Positions 25,918-35,494 of a stretch of 64,000 bases of DNA are shown in pieces (positions within the stretch are counted from its first letter, which is position 1; each line of letters begins with the position of its first letter). The stretch covers positions 182,971-246,970 of the forward strand of contig PAMZ01000005.1 of NCBI GenBank assembly GCA_002707495.1. The letters run 5' to 3'. A model generated the notes under the pieces. That model searched no databases and was not told the origin of the DNA. It saw only the letters and a program-made list of their open reading frames with translations. The position numbers and the translations under genes were made by a program. The DNA comes from Halobacteriovoraceae bacterium (GTDB taxonomy: Bacteria; Bdellovibrionota; Bacteriovoracia; Bacteriovoracales; Bacteriovoracaceae).

Positions 25918-27348
25918 ATGAGAGGCAAAATAATACTTTCTTTAAGCTTGGTTTTCGTGATTGGTTGTAAGAGACTTTCTCAGGAAGAACCCTATATCGC
26001 TTGCTCAATGGGATTTACTACAGAGCCCTACGAATTTTATGCACAACCAGTAGGAGGCTTAAGCTGTTCTGAATTTCAAAAGAGAAATACTAATACCTAT
26101 ACTGATTCTTGTGAGTTTCATTCTACTCCAGCTCTCCCTCAAGATAGTGATGCAAACGAGTCGATTGAAAATGCGCTGGTACCTGGAGTTTTAGAGGGTA
26201 CCAATATAGCTTTGACTTCAGGACATAAACTATCCATTCAAAATGGCTACCTTGTTCATAGCCTTTTAAATGATACGAAAATTAAATACCTCTCTTTTTC
26301 CAAACCTAAAAGTGTTCTCTCATATAAGAATCAATTCTTAGTTTTTGGCCAAAAAAGATTGTCTCTTCTCAACACTAAAGGCGAGCAAGTTTGGAATATG
26401 GAATTTTCAGGTAGAGTTAAGTCTTTTCTTAGAGAGGACGAACTCATCATTTTTGAATCCAAATATGAACCCGAGAGCGAATCAGAGTGCGAACGAATTC
26501 TCTATGTTAATAATTCAAAATGGCAAACACTCACAAAAATCTTTCATGTAAACCTTCAGACATTAGAAGTGAGAGAAAAAGAAGAAATTTTTTATGGTTA
26601 TTGGCAACCTCATGTGGATAAATCTTCAGAGTATCTCATTGGTCAATCCTGGCCAAACACACAACTTTTTAAAATCGCAGAAAAAACTTATTTTAAAAAT
26701 ATGGAAGGAAGAATTGTCAATAAAACGACAATCAGAGAATTTGATAAGGAACTTCATATTATCGAAGAGGTTTCAAACAGTTTGGGAGCGAGATATGTCG
26801 TTCTTGATGAAAAACTCGAAAATCTTCAATCACTAGATATAGTCGCTCCTGGAGAATTTGTTAAAGCTGCTCATTTTACAGACGACTTAGTCTATTTTGC
26901 TACTTTCTTACAAACAGATCCTCTCTTTTTAATTGATCCGAAAAACCCTCAGTACTTATCTGAGCTTTCCTACCCGGGAGACCCATTACACCTCCAAGAA
27001 GTAGGCGAGTATATTATCTCTTTAAACAGAGATGACTGGAGAGGAAGAAGTCATTTGAATCTTATTAATAAAAGTGATCTGAGTGATATTTATATTCAAG
27101 ATGTCTTGACTCTGAATTCCTCTTTTACCAGTTTTGAATACCTCGACTTCGTTGTCTTTCAAAACTTCTTTTTCATCAGAAGTAAGTATGATGAAAGTTA
27201 TCTTGTAAAAATCGAATTAGGTGAATTACAAATGATAAAAGAGCTACCAGAAGTTGAAATAGGATATTTTATCGGCAATCAATTTCATTATCTTCAGAAA
27301 GAAGAGTGGAAAAAACACCAATTAAAAGGAAAACCAAGTCTTGATTGA
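25918..27348 (+). CDS. Lipoprotein, possible beta-propeller
   Basis: The signal peptide ends in the lipobox VIGC, so Cys17 is probably lipidated. The 476-residue product has repeated strand-rich units with phrases such as SYKNQFLVFGQKRL, DDLVYFATFL and GEYIISLNRDD, which resemble WD/YVTN-like propeller blades. This is a fold guess, not a motif match. GGAGG lies five bases before the ATG. The stop overlaps the TTG start of the TIGR02147 regulator by eight bases. Location is periplasmic or outer membrane. Confidence 0.7.
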   Translation: MRGKIILSLSLVFVIGCKRLSQEEPYIACSMGFTTEPYEFYAQPVGGLSCSEFQKRNTNTYTDSCEFHSTPALPQDSDANESIENALVPGVLEGTNIALTSGHKLSIQNGYLVHSLLNDTKIKYLSFSKPKSVLSYKNQFLVFGQKRLSLLNTKGEQVWNMEFSGRVKSFLREDELIIFESKYEPESESECERILYVNNSKWQTLTKIFHVNLQTLEVREKEEIFYGYWQPHVDKSSEYLIGQSWPNTQLFKIAEKTYFKNMEGRIVNKTTIREFDKELHIIEEVSNSLGARYVVLDEKLENLQSLDIVAPGEFVKAAHFTDDLVYFATFLQTDPLFLIDPKNPQYLSELSYPGDPLHLQEVGEYIISLNRDDWRGRSHLNLINKSDLSDIYIQDVLTLNSSFTSFEYLDFVVFQNFFFIRSKYDESYLVKIELGELQMIKELPEVEIGYFIGNQFHYLQKEEWKKHQLKGKPSLD

Positions 27349-28162
27349 TATTTTTCACTATACAAATTATCGATTATTTTTAAAAGCATCTTATGAGGAG
27401 TTAAAGGCGACTCATAAGGCTTTTTCTTACCGATATTTTTCACAAAAATGTGGGTATAAATCTCCTAATTTTCTAAAAATGATAATTGATGGACAAAGAA
27501 ATTTGTCTGAAGAAAGTATTGAGAAGTTTATTGAATTTTTTAAGCTCAAAAAGAAAGAAGCAGATTATTTCCGACTGCTTGTTCAATTCAACCAAGCAAA
27601 AACAAATCAAACGAAGACCGATCTTGCTCAAAAAATTTTAAAACATTCTGCCTTTAAAAGAATGCATCCTTTATCAAGGGATCATTTTGAATACTACTCA
27701 AAATGGTATTATGTAGCGATTCGAGAGCTTCTTGCGACGAGAAAAATCAAATTGGATGCTGCTACAATCTCCGAGCTTTTAACTCCAAATGTTCCCGTTA
27801 AGGACGTTGAAGAAGCACTTGAATCACTATTAAGACTTGGATTAATTGAGAAAAAACAAAATCGTCTCGCTCAAAAACAAGAACTTATCACTACCGGCGA
27901 TGAAGTCAGCTCAGCGGCCATTGCCAGCTACCATAAAAATATGATGTTATTGGCGGGAGATTCGATAGACACGATCGACAGATCTTTGCGAGATATATCT
28001 TCAGTTACCGTTTCATTGTCGAGAGAGAATATAAGCGAATTAAAATTATTAATTCAAAAGTTTAGAAAAGAAGTTATGGAATTGTCTGAACAAGATCAGA
28101 ACAAGCAGACTGTTTATCAAGTGGGAATTCAAATGTTTCCCTTAAGTAAAGTGGAGGATTGA
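27341..28162 (+). CDS. TIGR02147-family (DUF4423) regulator-like protein
   Basis: The 273-residue product starts IDIFHYTNYRLFLKASYEEL, the usual opening of TIGR02147 proteins, which are abundant in Bdellovibrio and Fibrobacter. A helix-turn-helix-like segment follows (SYRYFSQKCGYKSPNFLKMI), typical of this N-terminal domain. The C-terminal domain has a winged-helix-like part (VEEALESLLRLGLIEKK). No signal peptide is present. The start is a TTG that overlaps the previous gene; AGGA lies about 12 bases upstream. It lies among lipoprotein genes and probably controls this operon, as the family's position in other genomes suggests. DNA binding is inferred. Confidence 0.85.
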   Translation: MIDIFHYTNYRLFLKASYEELKATHKAFSYRYFSQKCGYKSPNFLKMIIDGQRNLSEESIEKFIEFFKLKKKEADYFRLLVQFNQAKTNQTKTDLAQKILKHSAFKRMHPLSRDHFEYYSKWYYVAIRELLATRKIKLDAATISELLTPNVPVKDVEEALESLLRLGLIEKKQNRLAQKQELITTGDEVSSAAIASYHKNMMLLAGDSIDTIDRSLRDISSVTVSLSRENISELKLLIQKFRKEVMELSEQDQNKQTVYQVGIQMFPLSKVED

Positions 28163-28638
28163 TGAAGTATTTGATTCTATTTTTACTACTATGCAGTTGT
28201 GGAACAGAAACAGGAAATCCTATATCTGAGGATGATTCAGGACAAGCCTTACCGGGAGATAGCATTAACTACTTTACTTTAACAACTGCTGATAATATTT
28301 GTGATAAATTAATAGAGTGTTACAGCGAAATAACTGATGTATCAGCCTGTATAGAAAAGTTAAAAACCATTGATGGTTTCGATACGGCATTGGACCTTGA
28401 AGACGATTATTCAAATTTAAATGACATATACCTTGATGAGAAAAATTCGGTTTTCACTATAAATTCTGATCACAATCAACAATGCCAGTCAGATATTAAT
28501 GGTTTAACATGCAGCGACAGCGAGGTCATTAACGCTTATGACTCTGCAAGTCCAAATGACTACTCTAATGTCCCAAATATTATTCCCGTAGGCTCAGGAA
28601 GTTGCCAGGACGTTTTGAGTAAAGCGAGTCTCGATTAA
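28162..28638 (+). CDS. Small lipoprotein, 158 aa
   Basis: The signal peptide MKYLILFLLLCSC ends in a lipobox (LCSC), followed by a GTETGNP stretch common at the start of lipoproteins from this group. The mature part is acidic and contains six further cysteines (for example CDKLIECYSEITDVSACIEKL), suggesting disulfides. ATG 28162 overlaps the regulator's stop by one base (TGATG) and follows GTGGAGG. It belongs to the regulator's operon. Function unknown. Confidence 0.7.
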   Translation: MKYLILFLLLCSCGTETGNPISEDDSGQALPGDSINYFTLTTADNICDKLIECYSEITDVSACIEKLKTIDGFDTALDLEDDYSNLNDIYLDEKNSVFTINSDHNQQCQSDINGLTCSDSEVINAYDSASPNDYSNVPNIIPVGSGSCQDVLSKASLD

Positions 28639-28691
28639 CAAAAATGACTGAGTGGCTGGTCTTTTTTAGCCCAATTCATTAGGATTAAAGC

Positions 28692-29102
28692 ATGAAAAAA
28701 TTAATTATCCTGTTTATTATCCTTATTGGTTGTGGTGAAAAAGGTAAGTTAGACTTTGTAGAGCTAAAAAAAGAAGACTTTAAGCCGATAATCAACGAAG
28801 CTTCCGTTCCTGTAAAACCAGACCTGGCCCAGGTCAAAACAATCATAAATCGTGACTACCCTATCGAAATCGCTCTTTTTGAAGACGGCCGTTGGTATTA
28901 TGATTTACCTAATCTCGACGATGGTTTTGGAACTTGGAAGTTTAAGGACGGAAAACTAGTTTTAAAAGCTGAGAGAGATCTTTTTGACATGGAAATTGAT
29001 GTCCTAAGTCTAAATGGAGATGCCAGTAAATTAGGGATTCATTTTCAGGATAGATTTGGTTTTCGCACCATTGAAGTTGAGCAGATCGCACCAAACAAAT
29101 AA
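28692..29102 (+). CDS. Lipoprotein, 136 aa
   Basis: The signal peptide ends in LIGC, a good lipobox. The mature part has a beta-rich segment (FEDGRWYYDLPNLDDGFGTW) that reads like a small strand-rich fold, then FKDGKLVLKAERD and IHFQDRFGFRTIEVEQI. The gene is separated from the previous one by 53 bases. Its stop overlaps the next gene by one base (TAATG), so it is probably coupled to the SGNH hydrolase. Function unknown. Confidence 0.65.
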   Translation: MKKLIILFIILIGCGEKGKLDFVELKKEDFKPIINEASVPVKPDLAQVKTIINRDYPIEIALFEDGRWYYDLPNLDDGFGTWKFKDGKLVLKAERDLFDMEIDVLSLNGDASKLGIHFQDRFGFRTIEVEQIAPNK

Positions 29103-30358
29103 TGAAAAAAATTTTCTTTTCTCTTATTACCTCGATTATTGTAGTTGCCTTAATCGAGATAATCCTAAGTGCAGCAGTTTTAATCCTTCGTATTGATGCA
29201 GATAAAGAAGTTGTTAGCGAAGGTAGCGATAAAATTCGAATTCTCGCTTTGGGTGAATCCACCACGGATGATTATTGGGGAGAGAAGGACCTAGGTGCCT
29301 GGCCACGTCAATTAGAAAAGCTATTAAAAGAAAAAGGCTATCCGGTAAAGTCTTTTAACGTTGCAAGAGGTGGTACAACTTCAACTTTTATTTTGAGCAA
29401 TTTAGAGAAGAATCTAGATAAGTATAAACCTCATATTGTAATTTCGATGATGGGTATAAACGATATGAATCGATTTGTTTATGAAGGAGATAGAGAAGTT
29501 TCAATTCGAAATTTTTCTTGGATACACTCCTTAAAGACTGTCAAAATCGTGAAGTGGCTTTTATCTGAAAACTCCAAACAATCGACAGATATACTAAAAG
29601 ATCAATTTCCCGCAGATTTTTTACAGGTCGCTGATCAATTAGAAAAAAATAAGTTTTTGTCTGTAGATCAACTCCCTTTTACTCCTAAAGCTAAAAATGA
29701 CTGTGAGCTAAGTTCATATTATCGACAGGCATCTCTCTATAATCTGGAGAGGGTCGAGTTTCAAATGGTCAATAAATACCAGCAAACAATGACCCGTAAA
29801 GCTCTTAAGCTTTGTCCTAAAAGTACCTATAATTTATTCTGGTATTTTCACTCTCACAATTTTACGGCACAAAGCAGAAAGACATGCCGAGAAGACTTTA
29901 AGTTGGTTGAGGACTTTATAGATATTATCTCTGATGAAACTTTTATTAGCATTGTGAAGTGTTTTGAAGGCGAGAATAGGCCAGACTCTATTAATAGAAT
30001 CCTTAAGGAAAAAAATATTGGATTGGTTCAAGATCAAATAGAGGACACAAAGAAAAACTACCAAATATTGCATCAAATTCTTCGATCGAGAGGGATCGCT
30101 CATATAGCCATGCAATACCCAACACTGCCTATCGCCACTTTAAAAAATTATTTTTCAAAAGATGATAAAATCGTATTTGTAGAGAATCGAGAAAACTTTG
30201 CTCCTTATCTCGGAAAAAAATATTATGAAGTTTTTAAAGATCGTTTCAGAAAGACTTGGGGACATACTAACCAAATAGGTCACGGCATGATTGCTCAGCA
30301 AGTTTTAGGTCCTGTCGAAGAAGTTATCAGGGACTTAAAGCTTAAGCCCCTTAAGTAA
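29102..30358 (+). CDS. Membrane-anchored SGNH/GDSL-type hydrolase
   Basis: The 418-residue product has an N-terminal membrane anchor (residues 3-30) and an SGNH-hydrolase core facing the periplasm. Block I is LALGESTT (Ser53), block II is ARGGTTS (Gly90/91), block III is GIND (118-121), and block V is WGHTNQIGH (His388). The Asp of the usual DxxH is Thr385 here, so the catalytic triad may be a dyad. Family members are esterases or O-acetyl transferases/esterases of glycans and wall polymers. It overlaps the 3' end of the convergent TIGR03545 gene by 24 bases. Confidence 0.75.
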   Translation: MKKIFFSLITSIIVVALIEIILSAAVLILRIDADKEVVSEGSDKIRILALGESTTDDYWGEKDLGAWPRQLEKLLKEKGYPVKSFNVARGGTTSTFILSNLEKNLDKYKPHIVISMMGINDMNRFVYEGDREVSIRNFSWIHSLKTVKIVKWLLSENSKQSTDILKDQFPADFLQVADQLEKNKFLSVDQLPFTPKAKNDCELSSYYRQASLYNLERVEFQMVNKYQQTMTRKALKLCPKSTYNLFWYFHSHNFTAQSRKTCREDFKLVEDFIDIISDETFISIVKCFEGENRPDSINRILKEKNIGLVQDQIEDTKKNYQILHQILRSRGIAHIAMQYPTLPIATLKNYFSKDDKIVFVENRENFAPYLGKKYYEVFKDRFRKTWGHTNQIGHGMIAQQVLGPVEEVIRDLKLKPLK

Positions 30359-32269
30359 TTTCTTCTTTAAATCTTTTACGGCATTATTTTTCTGTTTTTT
30401 AGCTTTTTTCTTCGCCGCATTCTCTTGATTTTTTAGATTGCCTTTTACCTTATCGATCTCATTTTGAACTTTATTAAGTTCACCTTTGTATTGCCCGGTC
30501 AATTTATCGATCTCGGCTTGTACCTGTGCTTTTTGCTTATCAATTTCAGCTTGAACATCTTTTCTAATCTTATCTTTCATTTCCTTGATCTTGGCCTGAA
30601 CAAGACCTTGAACTGAGTTTTGAATGGCTTGTGCAAGATTCGATTTGATGTCAAAAGCCAGTTTGTCCCATTTTCCTTCGGCTTTAGCATCAAGAGTTAA
30701 AAGCTTAGTTCTTTTTGAAACATCATCAAGTACTTCTTGTAATACGGGAGATTCAGCTTTGGTTTCATATTTAATCTGAGTAAATTTATTATCCACTTGA
30801 ACTTCGGCCCTTTTGGGAGTGAGTTTTGCATCCATAACAGACTCAACACTTGCATCTGCAATAACAAATTTTACATCTTTAGAATTTGAGATCGCCTTGT
30901 TTTTCACCGGCATTGAGGCAATTCGCCCCTTAATAGTCGCTTGAGGATCTTTACGATGATCAACCACCATCTCAGCTTTTACACCTCTTATTTGTTGTGG
31001 AGGAAAATCAGCCTCAAGCTTAGCTGTAGTAAGTTTCCCTAGAATCACTTGATCATTGGTCACATTTCTAATTTCTCCAGCGACAGTTCCTTGCTTGTTT
31101 TCTGAATTGATCTTGGCAAGTTTCAACCAAAAAAGAGGATAGGAGTTTGGAGTTCCAAATTTATAGTCTTTACCACCTCGTCTTTTCTCAGCCTGAGCGG
31201 CTTTCATCTTTTCTGCTTCTGTAGGCTCTTTCTTTTTCGGTGGAAGATATTTTTCAACTTTAGCGTAATAGCCCTTGAGCATATCAATCTTATTGAAAAC
31301 CTCTTGCCCAAAAAGGCTTCTCGCAATTCCTTCAGGATTTAGTGTAGGAATCTTCATCCTATTACCGACAGCAGCGATATCGCTCTCAACACTAGCCTCA
31401 GCCTCTTTATAAGAGTCTTTCAAAATTCTTTCAGTCTTTTTAAACTCTTTTTCAGCGTTTTGATATTTTTTGATGGCTTTATCAATATCCTTTTTAAGAT
31501 CGTCTGCTTCCTTTAAAACCTTCGGCGCTTTAGCAAGATTTCCGAGGTCATTCCAATTAATGTCTCGAAGTCTTTTTTCCAGGTTTTGCAATTCACTTTG
31601 GCTAGGGAGGTCTTTGAAAGATTGTTCTAGTTTCGTTTTTTGCTGATCAATTTTCGTTTCTAATTCTTTGAACTTCTTTTCAGACTCAAGACCTTCTTTA
31701 ATGGCATCTCCCGTATCCTGAGTACTTGCTCCTCCAGCAACAGCAGCAATATCACCAAAGACATTTCCTTCAAATTGCTCTTCTGCAATCTTAAGAGCTT
31801 TGGTCTTAGCATCAGACTCAGATGGAGGGGGAACCCGACCTGGCTTGGCCCTTTGAGTATCAACTTTAATATCACCCACTTCTGCTAAATTGATCACAAA
31901 TTTCCCGCGAAGTATCGCATCCCACAAAAGCTTGAATTGCACGCGGCCGATTTCAAATACGTTATGAGTAGGCTTTTTCTTATTCGTGACCTGAATTTTA
32001 TTTACGGTAAAACGAAGTTCTCTAAAACTTGTATCCACTGAGCTTACATTAACCTCAGCTCCATTAGCTTCACTCCCACCATACTCGATGGCAGACTTAA
32101 TGATCGAGTCGAGAAAGTAAATATTAAAGGCTACGACCAAGGCGATAAAGACAGTCAAAGGAATTACAGCGCTAAAGCGAATCGGTCCTTGCTTCTTTTT
32201 TTCTTTTTTAGTTTTTTTATCCGCTTTCACAGCTTCTTTAATTTTTTCTGGTTGTTGTTCTTCGCTCAT
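30335..32269 (-). CDS. TIGR03545-family membrane protein
   Basis: The 644-residue product has a Lys-rich cytoplasmic N-terminus and one transmembrane segment (about residues 31-51, FSAVIPLTVFIALVVAFNIY). A long periplasmic part follows, with several coiled-coil stretches and a Lys-rich end. Strand-rich segments resemble AsmA-like repeats (VEVGDIKVDT-type turns). It matches my knowledge of TIGR03545, whose genes pair with TIGR03546, seen here seven bases upstream. No biochemical function is known to me. It lies downstream of ugd in one transcript. Confidence 0.75.
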   Translation of the reverse strand: MSEEQQPEKIKEAVKADKKTKKEKKKQGPIRFSAVIPLTVFIALVVAFNIYFLDSIIKSAIEYGGSEANGAEVNVSSVDTSFRELRFTVNKIQVTNKKKPTHNVFEIGRVQFKLLWDAILRGKFVINLAEVGDIKVDTQRAKPGRVPPPSESDAKTKALKIAEEQFEGNVFGDIAAVAGGASTQDTGDAIKEGLESEKKFKELETKIDQQKTKLEQSFKDLPSQSELQNLEKRLRDINWNDLGNLAKAPKVLKEADDLKKDIDKAIKKYQNAEKEFKKTERILKDSYKEAEASVESDIAAVGNRMKIPTLNPEGIARSLFGQEVFNKIDMLKGYYAKVEKYLPPKKKEPTEAEKMKAAQAEKRRGGKDYKFGTPNSYPLFWLKLAKINSENKQGTVAGEIRNVTNDQVILGKLTTAKLEADFPPQQIRGVKAEMVVDHRKDPQATIKGRIASMPVKNKAISNSKDVKFVIADASVESVMDAKLTPKRAEVQVDNKFTQIKYETKAESPVLQEVLDDVSKRTKLLTLDAKAEGKWDKLAFDIKSNLAQAIQNSVQGLVQAKIKEMKDKIRKDVQAEIDKQKAQVQAEIDKLTGQYKGELNKVQNEIDKVKGNLKNQENAAKKKAKKQKNNAVKDLKKKLLKGLKL

Positions 32270-32275
32270 TATTTT

Positions 32276-32800
32276 TTACCCGTATAGTGAATCATATTTT
32301 GCATACCACTTATAAAAGCCTGTCGCTTTAACTGCTTTCCAAAACTTCGTTTCTTGAAATTTCGCTACTACTGTCGCTCGGTATTTTTTCACAAATAGTT
32401 TTGTTAAAACAAAAATTATGGGTGACAACGCTATAGCAACAACTCCGGCTCCCATCACGACCGAGTTGTAGAACTTTGTGAAGGGGACGATAGGCATATT
32501 ATAAAGTGTTTTAAAGGTAGGCTCTAGGTTATTCATCTCTAAGATCACCTGACCGACATTATCGAAAACAGGATCAAACACATAAGCTACCATGGCAAAG
32601 AAAAATGCTGATGCAAATGCGGCCCCTGCCTGAACTCTAAAAAGAAAGATAATAATGAAAACTAGTAAAGTCTGAAGGGATAAAGCTGGTGAGAATCCCA
32701 TGATGAGACCACAGGCAACCCCCGCAGATATTTGGTTCTCTCCAGTATCCGAATTTAGCACCTTTAAAAGTCCAAAAATCTGTTTAAGTATTAATGTCAT
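32276..32800 (-). CDS. TIGR03546-family membrane protein (DUF2062-like)
   Basis: The 174-residue product has three or four hydrophobic segments. The N-terminal stretch (NQISAGVACGLIMGFSPALS) is typical of the TIGR03546 and DUF2062 group. It is paired with TIGR03545 downstream, as in other genomes. Its start overlaps the ugd stop (ATGA, four bases). Function unknown; a membrane complex with TIGR03545 is inferred from consistent pairing. Confidence 0.8.
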   Translation of the reverse strand: MTLILKQIFGLLKVLNSDTGENQISAGVACGLIMGFSPALSLQTLLVFIIIFLFRVQAGAAFASAFFFAMVAYVFDPVFDNVGQVILEMNNLEPTFKTLYNMPIVPFTKFYNSVVMGAGVVAIALSPIIFVLTKLFVKKYRATVVAKFQETKFWKAVKATGFYKWYAKYDSLYG

Positions 32801-34104
32801 ATCGCTTTCCCGACAGCATAGTATTTAAATCCCTCTGAAAGTACCTGAGAGGTCTTATATAAATTTCTTCCATCGAAGATGACGGGTGAATTCAATCGCT
32901 CTTTGATTTCATGAAAATCTGGAGCTCGAAATTCTTTCCATTCAGTCAGAACTAATAAGGCATCTGCACCCTGAAGACAGTCATATTTATTATTGACTCT
33001 CGTGGCAGCAAAAGAATTCTCTTTTGCCATCGCTTCGAAATTTGCGGCTGCTTCTGGGTCATAGAAAGTAACTTTAGCACCTTCGCGGGTCAACTCTTCA
33101 ACGATGTATTGAGCAGGAGTTTCTCTGATATCATCAGTATTGGCTTTAAAAGCTGTACCCCAAATTGCGATATGTTTTCCTGATAGATCTTTAAAATGAT
33201 TTTTCATTTTATGAAACATATAAAGTTTTTGTTCGGCGTTTACTTCTTCAGTCGCCGTGACAATTTTAAAATCGAGTCCTAGCTCTTTCGCCTTATAGAT
33301 AAGAGCCTTCACGTCTTTTGGAAAACATGATCCCCCGTAACCAGGCCCTGGATAAAGAAATTGAGTTCCAATTCTGCTATCAGTAGAAATCCCGTGACGA
33401 ACTTCACTTACGTCAGCTCCTGTTTTGTCACATAGCCTTGCAATCTCATTCATAAAAGAAATCTTGGTGGCAAGAAAGCAGTTTGCCGCATACTTCACTA
33501 CTTCAGCAGAGAGATTAGACATTCTGATGGTTCGACCGATTTGTCTGTTGAAGGGCTCGTATAATTCTTCCATAAGCTTATAAGCGAAATCACTATCGGT
33601 TCCGATAACAACTCGTTCTGGCTTCATAAAATCATTAACGGCAGAGCCTTCTTTTAAGAACTCAGGATTATTTACGATGTGAACTTTTTCATTCACACGC
33701 TCTCCTAAATAATTTTTAACAGCTGTTCCTGTTCCAATGGGAACGGTCGATTTTAAAACAATGATGAGGTTTTCATGCACCATTGGGATAAGGGAGTCGA
33801 GAGCTGAGTATAAATATTTAAGATCAGCATTTCCATCATCACCTGAAGGAGTTCCCACCGCCATGAAAACAACTTGGGCTTCTTTAATGGAATCAAATTC
33901 GGTGCTGAATGTGATTCTTTTATCTTCAATATTTCGCTTCATCATTGGCTCAAGCCCTGGCTCATAGATCGGACTGATACCATCGCGCATTTTTTGCACT
34001 TTTTTCTCATCGATATCGATGCAGGTAACTTTGTTTCCCATTTCCGCAAAAGCGACACCTGTGACTAGTCCTACATAACCGGTTCCGATAACTGAAACTT
34101 TCAT
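32797..34104 (-). CDS. ugd: UDP-glucose 6-dehydrogenase
   Basis: The 435-residue product has the NAD-binding start VIGTGYVGLVTG and the catalytic Cys in GGSCFPKDVKAL. The middle domain contains the typical LSAEVVKYAANCFLATKISF. It oxidises UDP-glucose to UDP-glucuronate and probably feeds the surface glycan pathways to the right. It heads the ugd-TIGR03546-TIGR03545 operon. Length and domain order are normal. Confidence 0.96.
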   Translation of the reverse strand: MKVSVIGTGYVGLVTGVAFAEMGNKVTCIDIDEKKVQKMRDGISPIYEPGLEPMMKRNIEDKRITFSTEFDSIKEAQVVFMAVGTPSGDDGNADLKYLYSALDSLIPMVHENLIIVLKSTVPIGTGTAVKNYLGERVNEKVHIVNNPEFLKEGSAVNDFMKPERVVIGTDSDFAYKLMEELYEPFNRQIGRTIRMSNLSAEVVKYAANCFLATKISFMNEIARLCDKTGADVSEVRHGISTDSRIGTQFLYPGPGYGGSCFPKDVKALIYKAKELGLDFKIVTATEEVNAEQKLYMFHKMKNHFKDLSGKHIAIWGTAFKANTDDIRETPAQYIVEELTREGAKVTFYDPEAAANFEAMAKENSFAATRVNNKYDCLQGADALLVLTEWKEFRAPDFHEIKERLNSPVIFDGRNLYKTSQVLSEGFKYYAVGKAI

Positions 34105-34129
34105 ACTTTTCTCCTAGTAAATTCAAGGC

Positions 34130-34154
34130 ATAAGGGTAGCATAAAAACCCTTAT
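34130..34154. repeat. Perfect inverted repeat between ugd and the O-antigen ligase-like gene
   Basis: ATAAGGGT and ACCCTTAT pair perfectly over eight bases with a nine-base loop. No T-run follows on either strand in the right place, so termination is doubtful; an operator is possible. Confidence 0.4.
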
Positions 34155-34164
34155 TTGGAAGGCT

Positions 34165-35388
34165 TTAGGAGCGCTTAGGCTTGAGTGTAATACCCTCAGC
34201 TTTAAGGGCAGGAATGACATGACTCAAAGAGTAAATAAAGCATAATAGGTGAGAATTTAGGTTTTCAAAAAGCATCTCAACCTGCCCCCCCACAACAAAG
34301 GCTATAATATAGGTCGCCACCGCCCAGGACATATCTGTTTTGAGCCGCAGCATTTCGTAAAACCATAGGGCAAAAAATCCAAACAGAAGTATCGCACCAA
34401 GAATCCCAAAACTAACGGCATGCTCCAAGAATATATTATGGGTATGGCCTGCGTAATCCTGGGACCAGACACTATATTTTTTCTTAAGTTCACTGACCCT
34501 ATAAGTGAATTGCTCAGCTCCCCAACCAAAAACTGGCCTCTCAGCAATCGCTTTTGTCGCGGTATAAAATTGGCTCATGCGTTTTTTATTTGAGCCGTCA
34601 TTGATATTTAAAAACCGACTCGGTGCTGGCTCGGTGGTGAAAAATGAAAAATAAATGATGACGCCGGCAAAGATGGATCCAAGAGCTATGATCGAGCCCG
34701 CTAACTTCGGTTTATATTTAAGATAGAAAAATGGCAGACCTACTAAAACCGCTAAAAGTGCTCCGCGAGTTTTTGCCGCAAAGATCGCTGCTAAACAAAG
34801 TGCGAGGGCTGTGAGAAAAAGTTTTTTATTCAGCCACCGTCTATATTTTCCGCCTCTAAGATAATACGCCCAGCCTAGTAAAAATAAAAACGCAGAACCA
34901 TATCCATAGCGCATATAATTTAAAAAGCCATCTGAGCGCGGCTTAAAATCTCCCGCCTGCATTTTGACGAGATCAAAACCCAAATAGGCTTTCGAGACTC
35001 CCACGATAAAGGCTGCGATAATCGTGACAAATAAAGTCGAGAGAATAAATCTCGTATGGCGGTTTTGTTGTTTTTTTAAATAATACTTAATGGGAATCAA
35101 AAAGATCACGCCGAAAAGATAAAACTTTAACTCTTGAAAGGCTTTGGGTGGCTTTGCCAGCTCATCAAGATTTACGATATTGCAAACCACTCCCCAAGCG
35201 AAGAGGGCGATAAGAATATAACTGCTTTTTGGCAGTTCAATTCGTTGGCCTTTTGCAAAGAGAATTATGGTCGGGATGAGAAGCAGGATATGATAGCCCG
35301 CCACGATAGTGGGAGATGTCAGGAGTCCAAGAGCGAGGAAAACCAGTCCCAGCATAATGGGGTTATATAATCTGCGTTTAGCGACCAT
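34165..35388 (-). CDS. O-antigen ligase/polymerase-like membrane protein (Wzy_C)
   Basis: The 407-residue product has about ten membrane segments. A large loop near residues 260-320 holds the family features VFGWGAEQF and GHTHNIFLEHAVSFG. Such proteins ligate polysaccharide to lipid A core (WaaL) or polymerise repeat units; the two are hard to tell apart by sequence. It lies alone between ugd and a sugar-transferase gene, away from the cluster's other polymerase. Arg/His in the loop are the expected catalytic residues. Confidence 0.8.
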   Translation of the reverse strand: MVAKRRLYNPIMLGLVFLALGLLTSPTIVAGYHILLLIPTIILFAKGQRIELPKSSYILIALFAWGVVCNIVNLDELAKPPKAFQELKFYLFGVIFLIPIKYYLKKQQNRHTRFILSTLFVTIIAAFIVGVSKAYLGFDLVKMQAGDFKPRSDGFLNYMRYGYGSAFLFLLGWAYYLRGGKYRRWLNKKLFLTALALCLAAIFAAKTRGALLAVLVGLPFFYLKYKPKLAGSIIALGSIFAGVIIYFSFFTTEPAPSRFLNINDGSNKKRMSQFYTATKAIAERPVFGWGAEQFTYRVSELKKKYSVWSQDYAGHTHNIFLEHAVSFGILGAILLFGFFALWFYEMLRLKTDMSWAVATYIIAFVVGGQVEMLFENLNSHLLCFIYSLSHVIPALKAEGITLKPKRS

Positions 35389-35463
35389 AAATTAAAGTGT
35401 ATTAGTTTTTATAGAGTCTTTCTAGATATTTATGAGTTTTGAACGGAGTACGTCTTTGCATAA

Positions 35464-35491
35464 AAAAACCCCAGGTGAGGTTGGGGTTTTT
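35464..35491. terminator. Strong terminator (works in both directions)
   Basis: A ten-base stem AAAAACCCCA/TGGGGTTTTT (35464-35473 with 35482-35491) has an eight-base loop. The A and T runs allow it to act both ways. On the minus strand it would end transcripts from the sugar transferase gene at 35713. Confidence 0.85.
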
Positions 35492-35494
35492 ATA

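Noticed and set aside
28640..28670. Weak hairpin followed by TTTTTT between two lipoprotein genes
   Set aside because: The stem has only three strong pairs, so I do not call a terminator.
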